Positions 6,160 through 12,150 of a DNA stretch of 12,150 bases are shown in pieces (the stretch's first letter is position 1; the number at the start of each line of letters is the position of its first letter). Source of the stretch: Parafrigoribacterium_A sp035571875 (GTDB lineage Bacteria > Actinomycetota > Actinomycetes > Actinomycetales > Microbacteriaceae). The notes beneath the pieces were generated by a model. The model made no database searches, was not told where the DNA came from, and saw only the letters and a program-made list of their open reading frames with translations. The stretch spans positions 1 to 12,150 of the forward strand of contig DATNBR010000026.1 in assembly GCA_035571875.1 (NCBI GenBank), given 5' to 3'. The position numbers were made by a program, and so were the translations under genes.

Positions 6160-6527
6160 GGCAGGCTCTCCGCGATCACGTAGGCGATCGCCACTCCGGC
6201 ATCGTGGCTCATCGACAGGTGCATGGCCGTGATCCCGCGCTCGGCCACGACATCCGCGAGCTCGCCCGTGAGTGAGAACGACGGGTTGCGCTGTCCGTCG
6301 GAGACCACCTGGATGTCGTGCCAGTGCACTCCGGCGGCGCTGCCGAGCGCCTTGATGAGGGCTTCTTTCGCGCCGAAACGCGCGGCCAGGGAGCGCAGCG
6401 GACGCTCACGGTCGCCCTCCATTCGTTCGCTCTCAGCGAACAGGCGCGCCAGGAGCCGCGGCGTGCGGTCGGCGGCGCGCTCGAACCTGGCGATGTCCAC
6501 CACGTCAACCCCGATGCCGACGATCAC
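6156..6527 (-). CDS. acpS: Holo-[acyl-carrier-protein] synthase AcpS
   Basis: AcpS moves 4'-phosphopantetheine from CoA to a serine of acyl carrier protein, activating fatty acid synthesis. The 123-residue protein has the family length and both metal-binding signatures: GIGVDVVDIARFERA near the start (Asp8) and FGAKEALIKALG (51-62, Glu55). The late motif HLSMSHDAGVAIAYV (103-117) is also present. I choose the GTG at 6527 because MIVGIGVD is the usual beginning of the family and GGAG lies eight bases upstream, inside the glmS stop region. The gap to glmS is five bases, and the stop overlaps alr by four. The frame stays open for about 300 codons upstream, but only as an antisense-like shadow of glmS. 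No NAD(P)HX dehydratase/epimerase gene separates acpS from alr, unlike in several other actinobacteria. Confidence 0.97.
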   Translation of the reverse strand: MIVGIGVDVVDIARFERAADRTPRLLARLFAESERMEGDRERPLRSLAARFGAKEALIKALGSAAGVHWHDIQVVSDGQRNPSFSLTGELADVVAERGITAMHLSMSHDAGVAIAYVIAESLP

Positions 6528-6532
6528 CGGTA

Positions 6533-8386
6533 TTACTCCACGGTCACGGACTTGGCCAGGTTGCGTGGCTGGTCCACGTCGAGTCCCTTGGCCGCCGCGA
6601 GTTCCATCGCGAAGATCTGCAGCGGCGCGACCGCCAGCAGAGGTTCGAACAGGGTGGAGGCGAGCGGGATGACGATGACCTCGTCCGCATACGGCAGCAC
6701 CGCGACATCCCCCTGCTCGGCGATCGCGAGAACGCGTGCACCGCGAGCGCGGATCTCCTGGATGTTCGAGACGACCTTCTTGTGCAGCGAGTCGGTGGCG
6801 CGCGGGCTCGGCACGATGACGAAGACGGGTTGGCCGGGCTCGATCAGCGCGATCGGGCCGTGCTTGAGCTCGCCCGCCGCGAAGCCCTCCGCGTGAATGT
6901 AGGCGAGCTCCTTGAGCTTGAGCGCGCCCTCCAGGGCGACCGGATAGCCCGCGTGGCGACCGAGGAAGAGCACAGAACGCGTGTCGGTCATCCAGCCCGC
7001 CAGCTGCTTGATGGCGTCGTGCTGCTCGAGCACGGTCTCGAGCTGGGCGGGCAGCGCCTGCAGTTCGCCCGCCAGTCCCGCGATCTCGCTCGCCGACAGC
7101 GTGCCGCGCACACTCGCGAGGTGCAGGCCGAGCAGGTAGAGGGCAGCGACCTGGGCCACGAAGGCCTTGGTGGATGCCACGGCGACCTCTGGGCCGGCGT
7201 GCGTATAGATGACCGCGTCGGACTCGCGCGCGATCGTCGCACCCTGGGTGTTGCAGATCGAGAGTGTGCGGGCACCTCCGTCGATGGCGTACTTGACCGC
7301 CATGAGCGTGTCCATCGTCTCGCCGGACTGGCTGATCGAGACGACGAGGGTGCGGGAGTCGATTACCGGGTCGCGGTAGCGGAACTCGTGCGAGAGCTCG
7401 ACCTCCACGGGAATCCGTGCCCACTTCTCGATCGCGTATTTGCCGAGCATGCCCGAATAGGCGGCGGTTCCACAGCCCAGGATGACGACCCGGTCGATCT
7501 CGCGCAGAGCGTCGTCGAGACCCTCGAGTTCGCTGAGCGTGACGGCGCCGTCTACGACTCGGCCGAGCAGCGTCTTGGCGATCGCCTCCGGCTCCTCGCT
7601 GATCTCCTTCGCCATGAAGCTCGACCAGCCGCCCTTTTCGGCGGCAGAGGCATCCCAGTCCACCTCGAACGCTTCTGCCACGACGGGTACGCCGTCGAAG
7701 TCGGTGACGGTCACGCTGTCCGCGGTGATGGTCACGATCTGGTCCTGGCCGATCGCGACACCGCGGCGGGTGTGCTCGACGAACGCCGCGACATCCGAGC
7801 CGAGAAAGTTCTCGCCGTCGCCCAGCCCGATCACGAGCGGGGAATTGCGGCGTGCGCCGACCACGACGCCGGGCCGGTCCTTGTGCAGCACGAGCAGGGT
7901 GAACGCACCGTGCAGGCGGTCGACGACGTTGCGCAGTGCCTCGGAGAGGTCGCCGGTCTTCTGATACTCGAGGCCCACGAGCAGGGCAGCGACCTCGGTG
8001 TCGGTCTCACTCGTGAAGACGGTGTCGGGGTGTGCGGCGAGCAGTTCGGCCTTCAACTCCGCGAAGTTCTCGATGATGCCGTTGTGGATGAGCGCGAGCT
8101 TGCCGTCGTCTCCGAGATGCGGATGCGCGTTCTGGTCGTTCGGGCCACCGTGCGTCGCCCAGCGCGTGTGCCCGATTCCCGTGCCACCGTCGGCCATGGG
8201 CGCGGCGGCGAGGTCGTCGGTGAGCACGTGCAGCTTGCCCGCGCGCTTTCGGGTGTGCAGCTCGCCCGCGTCGTCGATCACAGCGATGCCCGCCGAGTCG
8301 TAGCCGCGATATTCGAGCCGGCGCAGGCCGCCCAACAGCACCTCGACACTCCTGCTGCTTCCGACGTAGCCCACAATTCCACACAT
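6533..8386 (-). CDS. glmS: Glutamine--fructose-6-phosphate aminotransferase (isomerizing) GlmS
   Basis: GlmS makes glucosamine-6-phosphate from fructose-6-phosphate and glutamine, the first committed step to UDP-GlcNAc and cell wall. The 617-residue protein starts MCGIVGYVG, so Cys2 becomes the N-terminal nucleophile of the glutaminase domain. RGYDSAG (27-33), HTRWATHG (73-80) and HNGIIEN (101-107) follow. Two SIS sugar-isomerase domains come next: GCGTAAYSG (304-312), SQSGETMDT (352-360), EVAVASTKAF (400-409), GRHAGYPVALEGALKLKE (476-493) and the lid-forming ending DQPRNLAKSVTVE. The ATG start is fixed by the required Cys2; the longer frame upstream runs through the promoter and the antisense of coaA. 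There is no Shine-Dalgarno sequence, and TAGAAT ends eight bases before the ATG, so the message is probably leaderless. No glmS ribozyme is possible in a leader this short. It heads the cluster ending at tsaD. Confidence 0.99.
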   Translation of the reverse strand: MCGIVGYVGSSRSVEVLLGGLRRLEYRGYDSAGIAVIDDAGELHTRKRAGKLHVLTDDLAAAPMADGGTGIGHTRWATHGGPNDQNAHPHLGDDGKLALIHNGIIENFAELKAELLAAHPDTVFTSETDTEVAALLVGLEYQKTGDLSEALRNVVDRLHGAFTLLVLHKDRPGVVVGARRNSPLVIGLGDGENFLGSDVAAFVEHTRRGVAIGQDQIVTITADSVTVTDFDGVPVVAEAFEVDWDASAAEKGGWSSFMAKEISEEPEAIAKTLLGRVVDGAVTLSELEGLDDALREIDRVVILGCGTAAYSGMLGKYAIEKWARIPVEVELSHEFRYRDPVIDSRTLVVSISQSGETMDTLMAVKYAIDGGARTLSICNTQGATIARESDAVIYTHAGPEVAVASTKAFVAQVAALYLLGLHLASVRGTLSASEIAGLAGELQALPAQLETVLEQHDAIKQLAGWMTDTRSVLFLGRHAGYPVALEGALKLKELAYIHAEGFAAGELKHGPIALIEPGQPVFVIVPSPRATDSLHKKVVSNIQEIRARGARVLAIAEQGDVAVLPYADEVIVIPLASTLFEPLLAVAPLQIFAMELAAAKGLDVDQPRNLAKSVTVE

Positions 8387-8394
8387 GGAACAAG

Positions 8395-8400
8395 ATTCTA
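8395..8400 (-). promoter_or_regulatory. -10 box of glmS; leaderless transcript predicted
   Basis: TAGAAT on the minus strand matches the -10 consensus at five of six positions. Only eight bases separate it from the ATG, so transcription should begin at or within about two bases of the start codon. No good -35 box is visible around 8418-8424, which is common for actinobacterial promoters. Confidence 0.6.
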
Positions 8401-8435
8401 CGGGGCGCACGCGCGGCCATGCTGCGAGCACGCAG

Positions 8436-8441
8436 TACGCT
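8436..8441 (+). promoter_or_regulatory. -10 box of coaA; leaderless transcript predicted
   Basis: TACGCT on the plus strand ends eight bases before the coaA ATG, so initiation at the A of the start codon is plausible. The only Shine-Dalgarno-like bases (GGTGA, 8442-8446) are too close to the ATG for normal use. The -35 region is GC-rich without a match. The promoter is back to back with that of glmS within 63 bases. Confidence 0.5.
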
Positions 8442-8449
8442 GGTGACCT

Positions 8450-9403
8450 ATGTCTGAGCGAGGGGCGAATACGGGCAACGGGCACACCACCCCGTTCGTA
8501 GAAATCGACCGCGCTCGCTGGGCGGAACTCGCGCCGACCGCAGCACTCCCCCTCACGCCCGCCGACATCGTCGGCATCCAGGGTCTCGGCGACCGGCTCG
8601 ATCTGCGCGAGGTCACCGAGGTCTACATGCCGGTCAGCCGCCTGCTCAACCTCTACGCGGCCGGAGCGCGCCAACTGCACAGGGCGACGAGCGAATTCCT
8701 CGGGCAGCAGTCATCCGGCACCCCCTTTGTGATCGGCGTCGCGGGCTCGGTGGCGGTGGGCAAGTCCACCGTCGCGCGTCTCCTGCGCGAACTGCTCGCC
8801 CGCTGGGACGACACCCCCAGGGTCGAACTCGTCACCACCGACGGCTTTCTGCTGCCGAACGCCGAACTGCAGCGACGCGGCCTCATGGAACGCAAGGGGT
8901 TCCCCGAGTCGTACGACCGGCGCGCGCTGCTGCGCTTCGTCAGCCAGGTCAAGAGCGGCGTCGAAGAGGTGCGCGCTCCGTTCTATTCGCACCTCAGCTA
9001 TGACATCGTGCACGACGCGGAGATCGTGGTGCGCAGGCCCGATGTGCTCATCGTCGAGGGCCTGAACGTACTGCAGCCCCCCATGGACGGCCGAGGCCTC
9101 GCCGTCAGCGATCTCTTCGACTTCACCGTCTACGTCGACGCCAGAACCTCGGATGTCGCCACCTGGTACGAGGAGCGCTTCCTCAAGCTACAGCGCGGTG
9201 CGTTCGCCAACCCGCAGTCGTACTTCCACCGCTATGCCGCTCTCTCCGAGGCGGAGGCACGGGCCAAGGCTCGGGAGATCTGGGGCCGCATCAATGAACC
9301 CAACCTGCTGCAGAACGTGCTGCCGACGCGGTCGCGCGCCGACCTCGTGTTGCGCAAGGGAGCGGACCACACAGTCAGCAGCGTGCTCCTGCGGAAGCTG
9401 TAG
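8450..9403 (+). CDS. coaA: Pantothenate kinase type I (CoaA)
   Basis: CoaA phosphorylates pantothenate with ATP, the first and usually rate-controlling step of coenzyme A synthesis. The 317-residue protein matches the prokaryotic type I family in length and motifs: an N-terminal helical region with FVEIDRARWAEL, Walker A GVAGSVAVGKST (96-107), TTDGFLLPN (129-137) carrying the catalytic aspartate, RKGFPESYD (148-156), YSHLSYDI (179-186), the strand VLIVEGLNVLQ (199-209) and NEPNLLQNVLPTR (282-294). It diverges from glmS and converges on glmM. Its CoA product feeds AcpS encoded nearby, though on the opposite strand. Start codon 8450 is the first ATG after a -10-like box and gives the expected N-terminus. 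Confidence 0.98.
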   Translation: MSERGANTGNGHTTPFVEIDRARWAELAPTAALPLTPADIVGIQGLGDRLDLREVTEVYMPVSRLLNLYAAGARQLHRATSEFLGQQSSGTPFVIGVAGSVAVGKSTVARLLRELLARWDDTPRVELVTTDGFLLPNAELQRRGLMERKGFPESYDRRALLRFVSQVKSGVEEVRAPFYSHLSYDIVHDAEIVVRRPDVLIVEGLNVLQPPMDGRGLAVSDLFDFTVYVDARTSDVATWYEERFLKLQRGAFANPQSYFHRYAALSEAEARAKAREIWGRINEPNLLQNVLPTRSRADLVLRKGADHTVSSVLLRKL

Positions 9404-9420
9404 CCCGTACGGCTCCCGAG

Positions 9421-9525
9421 GCTTCGATACGCTCGCTGGCGCTCGCTACTCAACCCGCGTATCGGGCGCCCGCCCGCGTAGGACACAGGCGGGTTGAGTA
9501 GGCCGCCCGCGGCCGTATCGAAACC
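9421..9525. repeat. Inverted pair of a Microbacteriaceae-type intergenic palindromic repeat
   Basis: Two copies of one element face each other between the convergent coaA and glmM genes. Outer arms TTCGATAC (9423-9430) and GTATCGAA (9515-9522) and inner arms CTACTCAACCCGC (9446-9458) and GCGGGTTGAGTAG (9489-9501) are perfect complements. The spacers between outer and inner arms differ: the right one holds a GGCCGC-CC-GCGGCC hairpin (9501-9514), while the left one has a repeated CGCTCGC. A GGGCGCCC palindrome lies in the loop. From memory, sequences of this 'TTCGATACG...CTACTCAACC' kind are scattered between genes in Microbacteriaceae genomes. Here it probably also ends transcription from both sides, as no other terminator is present. 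Confidence 0.8.
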
Positions 9526-9534
9526 CAGCTACCG

Positions 9535-10896
9535 CTACAGCGCGAGCTGCGCGCGCACGACCTCGGCGAGTGCGTGTGCGAGCCGGTCCGCCGTGGCCTG
9601 GTCCGCCGCTTCCACCATGACGCGCACGAGCGGCTCGGTTCCGGATGCCCGCAGCAGCACGCGCCCCGTCTCGCCCAGTTCCGCTTCCGCGGCCTTGACT
9701 GCCGCCGTCACCGTCTCATCCGTGTGCACGCGAGTGCGGTCGACGCCGCGCACGTTCACCAGGATCTGCGGGTACACCGTCATCACCGAGGCGAGCTCCG
9801 CGAGCGACTTGCCCGTGCGGGCCATCTCCGACACCAGGTGGAGGCCGGTGAGAATGCCGTCGCCGGTGGTCGCGAACTCGCTCATGATCACGTGACCGGA
9901 CTGCTCCCCGCCGAGCGCAAGCTGCTTCTCGTTGAGCGCTTCGAGCACGTAGCGGTCGCCGACGGCGGTCTGCAGCACGGTGATTCCGTGCTCCTCCATC
10001 GCGACCCGTAGCCCCAGGTTGCTCATGACTGTGGCGACCAGGGTGTTGTCGGTCAGTGTGCCGCGCTCCTTCATGGAGAGTGCGAGCACGGCCATGATCT
10101 GGTCGCCATCGACGATGCGACCGAGGTTGTCGACGGCCAGGCAGCGATCGGCGTCGCCATCATGCGCGATGCCGAGGTCTGCGCCGTGTTCGACGACCGC
10201 CGCGGCAAGCTTCTCGAGGTGGGTCGAACCGACACCGTCGTTGATGTTGTAACCATCGGGATCTGCGCCGAGCACGGTGACCTTGGCACCGGCCAGGCTG
10301 AACACCTCGGGCGAGACGCCGGAGGCCGCACCGTGCGCGCAGTCGAGCACGACATGGAGTCCGTCGAGCCGGTGCGGCAGGGTCGACACGAGGTGCACGA
10401 TATAGCGGTCCTCGGCGTCCGAGAAGCGACGGATGCGTCCCACCTCGACGCCGGTCGGAGCCAGCTTGGGTTCACCGAGAGCCGCCTCGATGCGGTCTTC
10501 GACGACATCCGGAAGCTTGGTGCCGCCGACGGCGAAGAACTTGATGCCGTTGTCTGGTGCCGGGTTGTGCGATGCCGAGATCATCACGCCGAAATCGGCC
10601 TTGAAGTCCGCGACGAGGAACGCGAGCGCCGGGGTCGGGATGACACCTGCGTCGTAGATGTCGACACCCGAACTCGAGAGTCCGGCTGCGACCGCGGCGG
10701 AGATGAACTCCCCCGAGACTCGCGGATCGCGCGCCACGACGGCGACGGGGCGACGCCCGGAGGCGCGACGACCGTCCGCCACCCTGCCCTTACCGAGCAC
10801 GACGGCGGCGGCCTGCGCGAGACCGAGGGAGAGTTCGACGGTCAGGTCATGGTTTGCGAGACCGCGAACGCCATCCGTTCCAAAAAGACGCGGCAT
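9535..10896 (-). CDS. glmM: Phosphoglucosamine mutase GlmM
   Basis: GlmM converts glucosamine-6-phosphate, the product of GlmS, into glucosamine-1-phosphate for UDP-GlcNAc synthesis. The 453-residue protein begins MPRLFGTDGVRGLAN and has the four hallmarks of the alpha-D-phosphohexomutase family. These are the phosphoserine loop MISASHNP (Ser109), the Mg-binding loop DGDADR (Asp246, 248, 250), the sugar-recognition GGEQSGH (329-335) and the C-terminal phosphate-binding RASGTEPLVRVMVEA (416-430). The stretch GRVADGRRASGRRP (37-50) is a small arginine-rich insertion in domain 1. It starts 28 bases after the rpsI stop with only a weak Shine-Dalgarno sequence, as the third gene of the rplM-rpsI-glmM operon. 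This ties wall-precursor synthesis to ribosomal protein expression. Confidence 0.99.
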   Translation of the reverse strand: MPRLFGTDGVRGLANHDLTVELSLGLAQAAAVVLGKGRVADGRRASGRRPVAVVARDPRVSGEFISAAVAAGLSSSGVDIYDAGVIPTPALAFLVADFKADFGVMISASHNPAPDNGIKFFAVGGTKLPDVVEDRIEAALGEPKLAPTGVEVGRIRRFSDAEDRYIVHLVSTLPHRLDGLHVVLDCAHGAASGVSPEVFSLAGAKVTVLGADPDGYNINDGVGSTHLEKLAAAVVEHGADLGIAHDGDADRCLAVDNLGRIVDGDQIMAVLALSMKERGTLTDNTLVATVMSNLGLRVAMEEHGITVLQTAVGDRYVLEALNEKQLALGGEQSGHVIMSEFATTGDGILTGLHLVSEMARTGKSLAELASVMTVYPQILVNVRGVDRTRVHTDETVTAAVKAAEAELGETGRVLLRASGTEPLVRVMVEAADQATADRLAHALAEVVRAQLAL

Positions 10897-10924
10897 GTCA
10901 GCTGCTGCCAGCTTCGACGCCGGA

Positions 10925-11413
10925 TTAGCGCTTCGAGAACTGCGGAGCCTTGCGGGCCTTCTTGAGTCCAGCCTTCTTGCGTTCCTTGACTCGCGCGTCG
11001 CGGCTCAGGAAGCCGGCCTTCTTGAGCGAGGCGCGGTTGTTCTCCTCGTCGATCTGGTTGAGTGAGCGGGCGATGCCGAGACGAAGCGCGCCAGCCTGGC
11101 CGGAGGGGCCACCACCGGTGATGCGTGCGATGACGTCGTAGCTGCCGAGCAGGTCGAGCACCTTGAACGGGTCGTTGATCAGCTGCTGGTGCAGCTTGTT
11201 CGGGAAGTACTCCTCGAGGGTGCGGCCGTTCACCGTGAAGGTGCCGGTGCCGGGCGTGAGACGCGCTCGGGCGATGGCCTCCTTGCGGCGGCCGACGGCC
11301 GCGCCGGGCACGCTCAGCACCGCGCGCGGGGCCTTGGGGGCCTCCTCGGCCGGGGTCTCGGTCGTGAAGCTCTCGACGATCTCGTCGGGAAGGGCGTCTT
11401 CGATCTTTGCCAT
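10925..11413 (-). CDS. rpsI: 30S ribosomal protein S9
   Basis: S9 lies in the head of the small subunit, and its C-terminal tail reaches the P-site tRNA. The 162-residue protein has the S9 core from about residue 40: GRRKEAIARARL (41-52), NGRTLEEYF (62-70), ITGGGPSGQAGALRLGIARSL (98-118), GFLSRDARVKERKKAGLKKARKAPQ (134-158) and the invariant tail FSKR. An acidic, alanine- and glutamate-rich extension of some 35 residues (MAKIEDALPDEIVESFTTETP...) precedes the core; it is common in actinobacterial S9 proteins and makes the protein longer than the roughly 130 residues seen in E. coli. The gene follows rplM after 39 bases and precedes glmM. Confidence 0.99.
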   Translation of the reverse strand: MAKIEDALPDEIVESFTTETPAEEAPKAPRAVLSVPGAAVGRRKEAIARARLTPGTGTFTVNGRTLEEYFPNKLHQQLINDPFKVLDLLGSYDVIARITGGGPSGQAGALRLGIARSLNQIDEENNRASLKKAGFLSRDARVKERKKAGLKKARKAPQFSKR

Positions 11414-11452
11414 GTCTGTTCTCTGTCCTTGAGGTCTGTCAGTGGCGGCGCG

Positions 11453-11899
11453 CTACTGCGCGACCTGGCCCAGGGTGTAGGTCTTCGGCTGCTGAGCGGC
11501 GTGCGGGTGCTCGGCGCCCGCATAGACCTTCAGCTTCTTGATCTGGGCGCGGCTCAGCGAGTTCTTCGGGAGCATGCCGCGCACGGCCTTCTCGACCGCG
11601 CGGGTCGGGTGCTTCTCGAGCATCTCGATGTAGGTCTCGCTCGAGAGGCCGCCCGGGTAGCCCGAGTGGCGGTAGGCGAGCTTCTTCTCGAGCTTCTGGC
11701 CCGTCAGCGCGATCTTCTCGGCGTTGACGATGATCACGAAGTCACCCATGTCCATGTGCGGAGCGAAGGTGGGCTTGTGCTTGCCGCGCAGGATGGCGGC
11801 GGTGTGGCTGGCGAGGCGGCCGAGCACGACGTCGGTCGCGTCGATGATGACCCAGTCGCGCTGGATCTCGTCGGCCTTCGGGGAATAGGTGCGCGTCAC
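11453..11899 (-). CDS. rplM: 50S ribosomal protein L13
   Basis: L13 is an early-assembly protein of the large subunit that binds 23S rRNA. The 148-residue protein shows the family core: RDWVIIDATDVVLGRLASHTA (14-34), LRGKHKPTFAPHMDMGD (37-53), VIIVNAEKIALTGQK (55-69), YRHSGYPGGL (76-85) and AVRGMLPKNSLSRAQIKKLKVYAGAEHPHAAQQP (105-138). The start is a GTG at 11899, the family-consistent beginning; no strong Shine-Dalgarno sequence precedes it. It is the first gene of the rplM-rpsI-glmM operon, driven by a promoter about 140 bases upstream. L13 represses its own operon through an mRNA operator in E. coli; whether that happens here is open. Confidence 0.99.
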   Translation of the reverse strand: MTRTYSPKADEIQRDWVIIDATDVVLGRLASHTAAILRGKHKPTFAPHMDMGDFVIIVNAEKIALTGQKLEKKLAYRHSGYPGGLSSETYIEMLEKHPTRAVEKAVRGMLPKNSLSRAQIKKLKVYAGAEHPHAAQQPKTYTLGQVAQ

Positions 11900-12035
11900 A
11901 GTAGTGGCTGCTTTCTGTCTCGAACGGAGGTGTTCGTGAATCCCGCTCCGTGGGGGTTCGCCCTCGGTGAGAAGGGAACCGGGCCGGTGGAGGGCTCACG
12001 TTCGTATGTCGCGCCGCAGAAGGCGCGGACACCAA
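11900..12035 (-). promoter_or_regulatory. Structured 5' leader of the rplM-rpsI-glmM operon
   Basis: About 135 untranslated bases lie between the predicted start of transcription and the rplM GTG. Several stems are visible: a nine-pair hairpin with one bulged base and a six-base loop (12007-12015 with 12022-12026 and 12028-12031), GCCCTC/GAGGGC (11960-11965 with 11990-11995), GTGAG/CTCAC (11967-11971 with 11995-11999) and ACGGAG/CTCCGT (11924-11929 with 11946-11951). The second and third stems cross and share base 11995, so they are alternatives or form a pseudoknot. This is a candidate site for feedback control by L13 or S9. The 79 bases beyond the promoter (12072-12150) hold no gene that I can recognise. 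Confidence 0.5.
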
Positions 12036-12041
12036 AGCTCA

Positions 12042-12071
12042 ATACTACGTGACCCCCGCACTACCGGTCAA
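12042..12071 (-). promoter_or_regulatory. Predicted promoter of rplM-rpsI-glmM
   Basis: On the minus strand TTGACC (12066-12071) and TAGTAT (12042-12047) are separated by 18 bases. Both boxes are close to consensus, the best promoter match in the window, as expected for a ribosomal protein operon. Transcription would begin near 12035. Confidence 0.7.
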
Positions 12072-12150
12072 ACCGGGCGGTCCCGGGAGTGGAACCGCTC
12101 AACCCTAGGGCTGATCTCGGAGCGGAAACGGTCCACGCCCGACGCGTCCG

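Noticed and set aside
6528..7424. Upstream in-frame extension of acpS through glmS
   Set aside because: Residues there are arginine-, glycine- and alanine-rich noise in another frame of glmS; the GTG at 6527 has a correctly spaced GGAG and the family N-terminus.
6782..8446. 554-codon open frame on the plus strand, opposite glmS
   Set aside because: It is exactly antisense to a perfectly conserved glmS, is full of arginine, aspartate and valine in the way of high-GC shadow frames, and has no recognisable motif.
8387..8680. N-terminal extension of glmS by about 98 codons
   Set aside because: GlmS needs Cys2 at its mature N-terminus, so translation must begin at MCGIVGYVG; the extension is antisense to coaA.
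10162..10965. 267-codon open frame on the plus strand, opposite glmM
   Set aside because: Antisense shadow of glmM that continues into the rpsI end; no conserved features.

Overview
The window looks like the chromosome of a high-GC actinobacterium, most probably of the family Microbacteriaceae. It is strongly GC-rich, uses many GTG starts, and keeps the classic actinobacterial gene order rplM-rpsI-glmM / glmS-acpS-alr-tsaE-tsaB-rimI-tsaD / groES. It also carries an inverted pair of a 'TTCGATAC...CTACTCAACC' intergenic repeat that I associate from memory with Microbacteriaceae. The family assignment is inference; the gene order is visible directly. Nearly all of the window is housekeeping DNA. 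I found no phage, transposon, CRISPR, toxin-antitoxin, biosynthetic or defence genes, and no tRNA or rRNA.

Layout, left to right. Positions 1-112 are gene-free and hold a long inverted repeat. groES (164-460, minus) has its own terminator and no groEL behind it in this window. It is preceded by two CIRCE operators that bracket its promoter. A SAM methyltransferase with a THUMP-like C-terminus (588-1814, plus) diverges from groES and meets a small DUF4190-like membrane protein gene (1884-2231, minus) at a strong bidirectional terminator. From 8386 down to 2332 runs a compact minus-strand cluster: glmS, acpS, alr, tsaE, tsaB, rimI, tsaD. Five of the six junctions are 4-base overlaps or a 5-base gap; only tsaE-tsaB has a real gap, of 54 bases. 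coaA (8450-9403, plus) diverges from glmS across 63 bases and converges on glmM, with the palindromic repeat between them. glmM, rpsI and rplM (10896 to 9535, 11413 to 10925, 11899 to 11453, all minus) form the ribosomal protein/phosphoglucosamine mutase operon, with a promoter at 12042-12071 and a leader of about 135 bases.

The genes fall into themes. GlmS and GlmM supply amino-sugar phosphates for peptidoglycan and Alr supplies D-alanine. CoaA makes 4'-phosphopantothenate for coenzyme A, and AcpS transfers phosphopantetheine from CoA to acyl carrier protein. TsaB, TsaD and TsaE are three of the four parts of the bacterial t6A37 tRNA-modification machine; TsaC is not in the window. RimI, S9 and L13 are ribosome-linked.

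The most interesting non-coding signals are the tandem CIRCE arrangement shared with a divergent methyltransferase, the structured rplM leader, the probably leaderless divergent glmS and coaA promoters, a 19-base alternating purine-pyrimidine tract before tsaB, and two palindromic intergenic elements. I see no clear evidence for a wholly new biological system.
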